Of a stretch of DNA of 8,197 bases, positions 1-4,974 are shown in pieces. A program made the translations under genes and the position numbers. Within the stretch, counting starts at the first letter, position 1. Each line of letters starts with the position of its first letter. Location: the NCBI GenBank assembly GCA_030671005.1, contig DAOVAN010000072.1:1-8197 (forward strand), read 5' to 3'. This DNA comes from Caldifarciminota bacterium (GTDB lineage: Bacteria; Hydrothermota; Tepidihabitantia; SM23-42). The notes under the pieces were generated by a model, which saw nothing but the letters and a program-made list of their open reading frames with translations, was not told the DNA's origin and did no database searches.

Positions 1-1399
1 ACTTCGCAAAGTACAGCCCACTGCCTAACATCCTGTTTTGGTCGTCCCGGCCATCCCACACCACTGACGTGGAATTTGATAAGTAATAAGTGAGAAGTGA
101 GAATGATTTAACCAAACGGCCTGTGGCGTCGTAGATACTTAATGTCGGGTTTTGTATCGTGTATCCTGATTCGTGTATCGTGTATCTGATGTTGGTGGTG
201 TGCCGAAATGGATTTGGGCTGATCTGAAGATGAAGAGCCAGTGGGTTTGCGATCTCGAATTCTTCAACTCCGATTCCCGAAACAGAATCATCCAGCCATG
301 GGTCAAAATCAACATGATCACTTACGGGATCGCCCTGACCACCAGGATTCGCAGTTGGATGCCATGGACCAGTTGCATGTCCCCACCAGCAATTCTCGGC
401 ATCAATAGTAAGATTAGGGTCTGAATTCCAGACTCCGTTGTTGGTGTGGCCGTAGATGTTACAGTAGCTAATGGTAGGATTGGATCCATCGTAGCAGAAA
501 ATGCCGTCATAATTGTTGTGTGCGATTGTGCAGCTATCGATTTGCGGTGAAGAATTGCCAGTCACATGCACCGCTGCCCCATAGCCGGCTGCCGTGTTCA
601 GATTGATTGCGTTGCGCTTAATAATCGGTGAGCTGTTTTGATAGCAATAAATACCGCCCCCCTCGTACCCTGACACATTTTCGGAAATGAGATTACCTTC
701 TATCGTGGGTGAACAACTATTGTAGCATCCGATGCCACCACCGTTGTAGATAGCCGTGTTAGAAATAATGGTATTGCCCGTTATTGTTGGCGAACACCCG
801 GTTTGGCAACAAATGCCGCCACCCCACACTGCTGTATTTGAATCAATAATATTATACAATACTATCGGATGCGCATAGTTGAAACAGTATATACCTCCAC
901 CTGTGCTATCGGCGTGATTATTAATGATAGAATTATTAGCTATAAGAGGGGCAGCGTCGGGGTAACGGCACACGATGCCGCCACACCACATGCCAGTATT
1001 CTCAGTAATGATGTTGTCTTCTATTATTGGCGAAGCGTTGTCGCAATATATGCCGCCGCCATTGATATGGTAGCCGTTCATGATAGTGAAGCCGCTAATC
1101 TTGGTTGTTGTATCAATCGTGCCAGAAATGTGAATGACCACGTTGCTACTGTCGCCATCGATGATTGTTGTATCTGCGCCATGCTCACTGACTAAATCTA
1201 TGCCAGCTGTTACGGGCCAGATAATATTCTCAGTATAGATTCCGGGCCCGACCAGCACAGTGTCACCAATGGAGCAGGAATCAAGGCAGTCATCTATGCA
1301 GTTCATGGCCGAGTCTGGGTGGACATACCACACCGTTGCGTGTGCCATGTTGAACAAGAATAGCATGGCTAATGCAATTACCAAAGCTACATGCTTCAT
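1..1399 (-). CDS. Secreted cysteine-rich parallel beta-helix protein with FlgD/type-A-sorting-like C-terminus (3' partial)
   Basis: This gene reads uninterrupted for 466 codons from ATG at 1399 to the left edge, where it is cut off. The start is fixed by AAGGAGG (1404-1410), 4 nt upstream, and by a signal peptide (residues 1-21, ending in Ala-His-Ala). Residues 27-60 carry the DSCSIGDTVLVGPGIY motif common at the front of secreted beta-helix proteins. Residues about 107-330 hold about eight coils of 25-28 residues of the form GGGIYC...SPxIxxNxIxxN. A Cys recurs at the same coil position: 119, 144, 172, 198, 225, 252 and 302. A CWWG...GPWHP...DFDPWL segment (337-368) follows. From about 390 there is an Ig-like tail (SPNPF, SIYDATGRLV, VWDGRD, GSGLYFAK) resembling type IX secretion or FlgD-like C-terminal domains; only the last strands are likely missing. 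The role is probably a cell-surface or secreted structural, adhesive or glycan-binding protein. No enzymatic residues are recognisable. Parts of the tail are encoded by short DNA repeats, listed separately. Confidence 0.9.
   Translation of the reverse strand, partial: MKHVALVIALAMLFLFNMAHATVWYVHPDSAMNCIDDCLDSCSIGDTVLVGPGIYTENIIWPVTAGIDLVSEHGADTTIIDGDSSNVVIHISGTIDTTTKISGFTIMNGYHINGGGIYCDNASPIIEDNIITENTGMWCGGIVCRYPDAAPLIANNSIINNHADSTGGGIYCFNYAHPIVLYNIIDSNTAVWGGGICCQTGCSPTITGNTIISNTAIYNGGGIGCYNSCSPTIEGNLISENVSGYEGGGIYCYQNSSPIIKRNAINLNTAAGYGAAVHVTGNSSPQIDSCTIAHNNYDGIFCYDGSNPTISYCNIYGHTNNGVWNSDPNLTIDAENCWWGHATGPWHPTANPGGQGDPVSDHVDFDPWLDDSVSGIGVEEFEIANPLALHLQISPNPFRHTTNIRYTIHESGYTIQNPTLSIYDATGRLVKSFSLLTYYLSNSTSVVWDGRDDQNRMLGSGLYFAK
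77..106 (-). repeat. Short-word repeat tract inside the coding sequence (TCACTT/TTACTT words)
   Basis: On the minus strand this tract is a run of near-repeats of TCTCACTT, CTCACTTAT and TTACTTATC. It stays in frame and encodes residues 432-441 (SFSLLTYYLS). These sit between the conserved GRLVK and VWDGRD strands of the C-terminal domain, where relatives usually have a short loop or strand. The tract therefore looks like an intergenic-type repeat captured as coding sequence. The repetition is seen directly; the capture is inferred. Confidence 0.6.
154..190 (-). repeat. Imperfect direct repeat GTATCGTGTATC(C)TGAT inside the coding sequence
   Basis: On the plus strand GTATCGTGTATCCTGAT (154-170) is followed by GTATCGTGTATCTGAT (175-190). 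The two copies are identical except for one extra C. They encode residues 404-416 of the beta-helix protein, so that IRYTIH and SGYTIQ are repeat-derived. The 8-mer GTATCGTG also occurs in the intergenic tract at 4956-4963, which links this coding insertion to the dispersed short-word repeats of the genome. Confidence 0.65.
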
Positions 1400-1470
1400 A
1401 CAGCCTCCTTCTTGAGTTATACAAATTAGCAATATAAACGCCGTGAGGTCGACGTTCTTCATTCTTTCCA

Positions 1471-1488
1471 AAAGCCACGCGTGGCTTT
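1471..1488. promoter_or_regulatory. Perfect 18-bp palindrome in the leader of the beta-helix gene
   Basis: AAAGCCACGCGTGGCTTT is identical to its own reverse complement over all 18 bp. It lies 71 bp upstream of the beta-helix ATG, just downstream of the candidate promoter at 1502-1530 and 122 bp past the regulator stop codon. It could be a dimer operator, since NarL-type regulators often bind inverted heptamers. It could also be an RNA hairpin (7-bp stem, CGCG loop) acting as a weak terminator or attenuator, because on the minus strand the stem runs into only four Ts. The palindrome is certain; its role is not. Confidence 0.6.
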
Positions 1489-1501
1489 AATCTACTACTA
1501 T

Positions 1502-1530
1502 ATTATAAGTGACAATTAAGCCAACCACAA
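1502..1530 (-). promoter_or_regulatory. Candidate sigma70-type promoter for the beta-helix gene
   Basis: On the minus strand TTGTGG (1525-1530) and a perfect TATAAT (1502-1507) are separated by 17 bp. The -10 box is ideal but the -35 matches TTGACA at only three positions, so the promoter may need an activator. Transcription would begin near 1495 and give a leader of about 95 nt that contains the palindrome. Read-through from the upstream regulator gene is also possible, as no convincing terminator lies between them. Confidence 0.4.
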
Positions 1531-1610
1531 TTGGGTAGTTCCTTAATTTAGGGTTCGAAAATCCTTAGCTGTAACTGAGTGAAAAGTAGGCTGTTAGTGT
1601 TTCAAGTATG

Positions 1611-2264
1611 TTAAGTGTCGAGAGAGACTATTCCCTCGCTTATTGCGTATTTGGTGAGTTTGGCGACGCTCTTAAGATTCAACTTTCTCATTATGTTTCT
1701 ACGGTGCGTCTCGACCGTTTTTGTGCTTTTGTGAAGATGAAGGGCAATATGCTTTGTGTTCTTGCCTTCGGCTATGAGCTGGAGAACCTCACGTTCCCGT
1801 GGCGTCAGAATTGACTGAACAGTAGTCTTTGCAGGCGGCTCTTGAGCGATGCTTTCATCCACGACAATGTGTGCAATCTGAGGGCTGATGTATACTTGGT
1901 TCGCTGCCACGATGTGTATGGCCTTGCTCAGTTCCTTGAAGGCACAATTCTTCAAGAGATAACCTGAAACTCCGGCACGGAACATGTCCAGAACGTATCG
2001 CCGGTCTGAATGCATGGACAAACAGAGCACTTTCGTTGCAGGAATGGTCTTTTTGATCTTACGGGTAGCCTCCATGCCGTTTAAGTCAGGCATGGTAATG
2101 TCCATAACGATAACGTCAGGCTTAAGTTCACCTGCAAGTTTCACAGTTTCTCTGCCATTCTCTGTTCCACCAACCACTTCAATGTTAGGTTCCTTGTCAA
2201 GTAGGCTTTTCATGCCTTCACGAAACATCATATGATCATCAGCCAGTAGCACCTTTATGCTCAT
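1611..2264 (-). CDS. NarL/FixJ-family DNA-binding response regulator
   Basis: The 217-residue protein has the normal length and order for a NarL/FixJ regulator. The receiver domain (1-120) has the acidic pair D9/D10, phosphoacceptor D55 in VIVMDITMPD, switch Ser83 and the conserved Lys105 in GYLLK. A short linker leads to a LuxR-type helix-turn-helix (about 150-215), with LTPREREVLQLIAEG and the recognition segment STKTVETHRRNIMRKL. Nothing essential is missing. The start is ATG at 2264 with GGAGG (2268-2272) unusually close, 3 nt away. It lies 75 bp downstream of the TPR histidine kinase, almost certainly its cognate partner and cotranscribed with it. Phosphorylation of D55 should promote dimerisation and DNA binding. 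The closest candidate target is the beta-helix gene immediately downstream, but that is inference. Confidence 0.95.
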   Translation of the reverse strand: MSIKVLLADDHMMFREGMKSLLDKEPNIEVVGGTENGRETVKLAGELKPDVIVMDITMPDLNGMEATRKIKKTIPATKVLCLSMHSDRRYVLDMFRAGVSGYLLKNCAFKELSKAIHIVAANQVYISPQIAHIVVDESIAQEPPAKTTVQSILTPREREVLQLIAEGKNTKHIALHLHKSTKTVETHRRNIMRKLNLKSVAKLTKYAISEGIVSLDT

Positions 2265-2339
2265 TTTCCTCCAGTGTCTGTTTCAGATTATTCCTGCCTA
2301 CAAGCAATGGTAACCAAGATTTCACATGAGCGCATATGG

Positions 2340-4241
2340 TCATTGCTTGCTTCGCTTAACTCGGCGGGAAGGCTCCAATGGTGCGACAAGGGCAACCGAT
2401 GTTCCTTGCCCGATTTTGGATGCAACCTCGAGCTTACCACGCAAATGACGTAAACGCTCTTTCAAATTAAATAATCCAAAGCCTTCGTTTTTTGTAGTTT
2501 TCTGCTCCAAGATACTATGATCAAAGCCAACACCATCATCTTCGACTTGAATTCTTATTGTGTTGTTGTCTCTAAGGGTAGATATTCTCACACTGCGTGC
2601 TTGCGCATGCTTGGCGACATTCGTCAGTAGCTCACGTACCGACTGAAAAAGGATAACCTTTGTGTCGTTACTCATCGGCTTTGGCAGTCCATCACTATTG
2701 AAATCACACTTAATTCCATGTTTTTCACTGAATTGTTCCATAAACCATTCCAAGGCCGGTTCGAGACCTAAATCATAGAGAACCGGTGGGCTGATTTCAA
2801 ATGTTAGCGACCGTGTTCGTAGATTCGTTTCATCTATAACTTCTTTGATTTCTTCTATTGCCCTTTTTATTTGGGTAATAGAGGTCTCCTCATGAAGCAG
2901 TTCTAATTTGACTGTGGCAAGCGCCAGTGTTTGACTTATATCATCATGTAGGTAAGTGGCGATTTTCCGGCGTTGTTTTTCTTCAACCAAAGACAGCTCG
3001 TGAGCCAAGGATCTAAGATCGGCCGTGCGTTCTTCTACTAGCTTCTCAAGATGATTGCGGTGCTCTTTCAATTCCCTCTCTACTGCTTTGCGCTGCCTGA
3101 TTTCCTTGCGTAGTTTGACGTTCTTGAGTTGGAAGAGTTCGGCCTCCTTTTCTTTCTTTTCGGTTTCATATCTAGTCCTCATAGCTGTAATCTGCTTGTT
3201 CTTTTCAGCGTTGAATACCTCTTGTGTTAGCTTGTGATATTTCCTATAATACCCTAACGCTTGTTTAAACTCGTGCTGCACCTCGTGTAGTTTTGCAAGA
3301 TTTTTGAGAGCTTCAATCTCAACATCTTTGACTCCAACTTCCCGAGCAAATTGTAGGCTGTTATTAAGATTGCTGAGTGCTGCGTCGTAGTTATGCAGTT
3401 CAGCGTAAACGCGTCCCAAAACACCGGTAGAACTCGCGACGCCGCGTGTGTCTTCGATTTTCTCGAACATTTTTAAGGCTTTTGAAAGGTACTCCACTGC
3501 TACCTTGGGATCATTGCATTTCTCGTAAAATTCTCCAAGGTTCAGATAAGAAAGCGCACAGCCCTTTTTATCATTGATCGCAGCAAAGATTCTCAGACCC
3601 TTGAGAAAGTGTCTGAGTGCCTGATCAGGATCGCCCATTTCGTAATAGTTTGCACCAACATTAAGACATGTCGCAGCAATACCCGTCTTGTTATTGATCG
3701 ATTCATAGAGTGATAGGGCTTGAAGAAAGTATTCTGTTCCTTGCTCAAGATCGTTTAGTCTGGAAGACAAAACTCCCATGTTATTCAAAGCATCTGTGAT
3801 GCCTTTGTTATCTCCTATTTCTTCGAAAATTGCAAGGGCTTTTATGTAATAGTCTAATGCCTTTTTGTAACCACCTCGTTCAGTAAAGACAATACCGATA
3901 TTCATATAGCAGTTCGCCCGCCCTTTATGTTCACCTATTTTTGCATATAGTTTAATTGCCTTTTTGCTATGTTCAATCGCCTGTGTGTATTCAGACACTC
4001 CTCTGGTACATGCGGCCATAGTCAGGTAACTATTAGCAATGCCTTTCGTGTAGTTGAGTTTTTTTGCCAATGCGAGGCTTTGCTTAACGTAGCCGATGGC
4101 TTTCTTAGGATCAGAGTGACAGAGCCTCTTCGCCGAATCTACTAATGCGTCAACCTTTTTTTCCCTCGAAGTTTGCTTCTCAGGCTTTGTACGAAGGGCC
4201 TGTAGTTTTTTCCTAGATCGTGTTACCTTGTTTTTGGGCAT
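2340..4241 (-). CDS. Cytoplasmic TPR-repeat sensor histidine kinase (HisKA_3/HATPase_c, NarX-like core)
   Basis: The 633-residue protein has no signal peptide or membrane segment, so it is soluble. A basic N-terminus leads into one degenerate TPR (about 30-64) and seven TPR units of exactly 40 residues each (65-344). A charged coiled coil follows (about 344-428), then a HisKA_3 dimerisation helix with phosphoacceptor His432 in YLHDDISQ. D433-Q437 form the DxxxQ motif linked to phosphatase activity in NarX-type kinases. The ATPase domain has N541 in ELLTNVAKHA, the DDGVGF loop (568-573), GFGLFNLKERL (587-597) and GQGT (611-614). It should bind ATP, autophosphorylate and transfer phosphate to the regulator encoded next. 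TPRs normally bind proteins or peptides, so the input is probably a cytoplasmic partner. ATG at 4241 has only a weak GGGAAG upstream and is overlapped by the end of a small ORF, which suggests coupled translation. Confidence 0.93.
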   Translation of the reverse strand: MPKNKVTRSRKKLQALRTKPEKQTSREKKVDALVDSAKRLCHSDPKKAIGYVKQSLALAKKLNYTKGIANSYLTMAACTRGVSEYTQAIEHSKKAIKLYAKIGEHKGRANCYMNIGIVFTERGGYKKALDYYIKALAIFEEIGDNKGITDALNNMGVLSSRLNDLEQGTEYFLQALSLYESINNKTGIAATCLNVGANYYEMGDPDQALRHFLKGLRIFAAINDKKGCALSYLNLGEFYEKCNDPKVAVEYLSKALKMFEKIEDTRGVASSTGVLGRVYAELHNYDAALSNLNNSLQFAREVGVKDVEIEALKNLAKLHEVQHEFKQALGYYRKYHKLTQEVFNAEKNKQITAMRTRYETEKKEKEAELFQLKNVKLRKEIRQRKAVERELKEHRNHLEKLVEERTADLRSLAHELSLVEEKQRRKIATYLHDDISQTLALATVKLELLHEETSITQIKRAIEEIKEVIDETNLRTRSLTFEISPPVLYDLGLEPALEWFMEQFSEKHGIKCDFNSDGLPKPMSNDTKVILFQSVRELLTNVAKHAQARSVRISTLRDNNTIRIQVEDDGVGFDHSILEQKTTKNEGFGLFNLKERLRHLRGKLEVASKIGQGTSVALVAPLEPSRRVKRSKQ

Positions 4242-4383
4242 ATGCTTCCCAGTGATTACTGAAGTCCTTGCGTGGAGTTCGCTTGTTGTGTTCAGTTATG
4301 CCGGATACTATGGAATCGCGCCACACTGGTGTGTGGTTAAATTGCATTATACCTATATACTCAAAATGATGCCACAACTTCAT
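4213..4383 (-). CDS. Small ORF of 56 residues overlapping the start of the TPR kinase; unknown function
   Basis: ATG at 4383 is preceded by AAGGAG (4389-4394) at 5 nt, the best ribosome site in this operon, and the frame runs 56 codons to TAG. It begins MKLWHHFEYIGIMQF and ends in a polar stretch rich in Asn, Lys and Gln, with no signal peptide or membrane helix. I do not recognise a family. It lies about 60 nt downstream of a strong candidate promoter and overlaps the kinase ORF by 29 nt in another frame (the kinase is +1 relative to it). Its ribosomes would stop just inside the kinase gene and could reinitiate at the poorly served kinase ATG. It may be a functional small protein, for example a partner of the TPR domain, or only a leader peptide that sets kinase translation. 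The ORF and ribosome site are seen directly; function is unknown. Confidence 0.5.
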   Translation of the reverse strand: MKLWHHFEYIGIMQFNHTPVWRDSIVSGITEHNKRTPRKDFSNHWEAYAQKQGNTI

Positions 4384-4451
4384 CCCTTCTCCTTAATCTT
4401 ATATTTTAAGACGGTGTATTATTTTCTTGTAATAGTTATACTGCTATGATA

Positions 4452-4479
4452 ATTGTAGCAAAATGGGAGGAGATGTCAA
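4452..4479 (-). promoter_or_regulatory. Strong sigma70-type promoter for the small ORF-kinase-regulator operon
   Basis: On the minus strand a perfect TTGACA (4474-4479) is followed after 16 bp by TACAAT (4452-4457, five of six consensus bases). Transcription should start near 4445, about 60 nt before the small ORF and about 205 nt before the kinase ATG. The -35 box lies about 12-15 bp from the edge of the composite repeat element at 4491, so the element may have set the upstream boundary of this promoter. Confidence 0.6.
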
Positions 4480-4588
4480 GTGATTTGTAGCACTGGGGTC
4501 AGGTCTCTACCCCCTTCGCTAACGCTCCGAGGGCAGGCTTTGAACACAGAACACAGCGAGCTCCGAGCTCCGTAATGCGTAGGCAGCT

Positions 4589-4669
4589 GGATTGTCGCTT
4601 CCGCCTGAGCCGCAATGACAGTGGGCAGGCAGAGATTGCCACAGCTGACTTCGCCAGCTTCGCAATGAC
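4589..4669 (-). repeat. Two adjacent copies of the dispersed GTCATTGCG...CAATC element
   Basis: On the minus strand GTCATTGCG opens copy 1 (4669-4632), which closes with GGCAATCTC. A second GTCATTGCG opens copy 2 (4619-4589), which closes with GACAATCC. Each copy has a GAAG-rich centre, and copy 1 has ATTGC/GCAAT ends forming a hairpin. The pattern matches the widespread GTCATTGCGAGCGAAG...GCAATCTC repeats known from many bacterial genomes, so it is expected to occur many times elsewhere in this one. Confidence 0.65.
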
Positions 4670-4693
4670 CCCGTAGATTTTCAATCTACGGGG
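4669..4693. repeat. Perfect 11-bp inverted repeat with 3-nt loop
   Basis: CCCCGTAGATT (4669-4679) and AATCTACGGGG (4683-4693) pair perfectly around TTC. This is the most stable hairpin in the window. No T-run follows on either strand, so it is not a standard intrinsic terminator. It abuts copy 1 of the GTCATTGCG element and appears to be part of the composite repeat. It could still slow transcription or protect the 3' end of the uvrC message. Confidence 0.75.
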
Positions 4694-4710
4694 CAGCTCA
4701 TTGGGGACAG

Positions 4711-4734
4711 GCATAAACTTTTACACTTTTATGC
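4711..4734. repeat. 7-bp inverted repeat at the uvrC-side end of the composite element
   Basis: GCATAAA (4711-4717) pairs with TTTATGC (4728-4734) across a 10-nt loop, directly next to GGGGACAG and followed by the 8-bp palindrome TGCGCGCA (4735-4742). A conserved GGGG-type word beside a small imperfect hairpin is the layout of REP/RAYT termini. There is no U-tract, so a terminator role is unlikely. Confidence 0.5.
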
Positions 4735-4856
4735 TGCGCGCATCGACCCTTTATATCATTTCGAACTCAGATTAGCTGATTTCTTGAATCAAATCAGGGA
4801 TTAGCATAGAAACCACTCAGCTAGCCTGCAGTGTTGTAGATTTTAATCTCTGGTTT

Positions 4857-4900
4857 CTGATAATCTGATGCTCTGCGTGCTGATTCTCTGATATTCTGAT
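4857..4900. repeat. Cluster of five CTGAT words in 44 bp
   Basis: CTGAT begins at 4857, 4865, 4880, 4888 and 4896. The spacings (8, 15, 8 and 8) show an 8-bp period, with one unit between 4865 and 4880 diverged. On the minus strand this reads as repeated ATCAG words. It is too short and degenerate to be CRISPR and resembles slipped or tandem-duplicated microsatellite DNA. Confidence 0.65.
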
Positions 4901-4915
4901 TTACTGTTGTGTGTT

Positions 4916-4943
4916 TTCGCATTTCGAAATTCGCATTTCGAAT
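4916..4943. repeat. 14-bp tandem repeat TTCGCATTTCGAAA/T, two units
   Basis: TTCGCATTTCGAAA (4916-4929) is followed directly by TTCGCATTTCGAAT (4930-4943), 13 of 14 bases identical. Each unit contains the palindromic core TTCGAA. It lies 32 bp beyond the uvrC stop codon, in the 3' region of that transcript. Confidence 0.75.
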
Positions 4944-4974
4944 TTTCTGTTCATGGTATCGTGAATCGTGTTTG

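Larger units (their letters stand above)
4491..4742. repeat. Composite palindromic repeat element, REP/MITE-like, non-coding
   Basis: This block of about 250 bp looks richer in G and C than its flanks and is bracketed by related words: TGGGGTCAGGTCT (4494-4506) and TGGGGACAGGCAT (4702-4714), 10 of 13 bases alike. Inside are GGGGT/ACCCC arms (4495-4513), a tandem GAGCTCC pair (4558-4571), two copies of a TCATTGCG-type element, an 11-bp perfect hairpin and a 7-bp hairpin. GGGGTCAGG-type words recall REP sequences mobilised by REP-associated Y1 transposases, but no transposase is present here. The 71-codon frame across the block is a by-product of the repeat. The family name is inference. Confidence 0.6.
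4743..4974. other. Gene-free interval filled with short-word repeats
   Basis: No protein or RNA gene is supported here. The interval holds a CTGATTT/AAATCAG inverted repeat (4776-4782 and 4791-4797), a cluster of CTGAT words, a 14-bp tandem repeat, and GTATCGTGAATCGTG just beyond the uvrC stop codon (4956-4970). No intrinsic terminator for uvrC is evident. The base composition and repetitiveness point to low-constraint, repeat-accreting DNA. Confidence 0.6.

Noticed and set aside
869..1195. 108-codon plus-strand frame
   Set aside because: It lies antisense to the beta-helix coils, has no ribosome site, and its composition follows the repetitive coding strand opposite.
1..1399. Possible pseudogene because the gene carries repeat tracts and has no stop codon in view
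   Set aside because: The frame is uninterrupted from the signal peptide through both repeat tracts to the conserved GSGLYFAK motif. The missing stop is explained by the window edge.
1290..1478. 62-codon minus-strand frame covering the beta-helix leader
   Set aside because: It is out of frame with the beta-helix gene, runs through the palindrome and ribosome site, and encodes nothing recognisable.
4213..4241. Programmed frameshift joining the small ORF to the kinase
   Set aside because: The kinase is in the +1 frame relative to the small ORF, and the A-rich overlap does not fit a standard -1 slippery heptamer in the correct phase. The kinase also has a plausible N-terminus of its own, so translational coupling is simpler.
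4228..4449. 73-codon plus-strand frame with a hydrophobic end
   Set aside because: It has no convincing ribosome site and lies opposite the promoter, leader and small ORF, which have better signals on the minus strand.
4669..4693. Intrinsic terminator for uvrC
   Set aside because: The stem is strong but no T-run follows on either strand, and it lies about 280 bp past the stop codon within a repeat element.
4499..4714. 71-codon minus-strand frame in the intergenic region
   Set aside because: It is built entirely from the palindromic repeat element, including both GTCATTGCG copies and the 11-bp hairpin, and has no ribosome site or protein-like pattern.
4857..4943. CRISPR array
   Set aside because: The repeated units are only 5-14 bp, tandem or nearly so, with no unique spacers of constant length and no cas genes.
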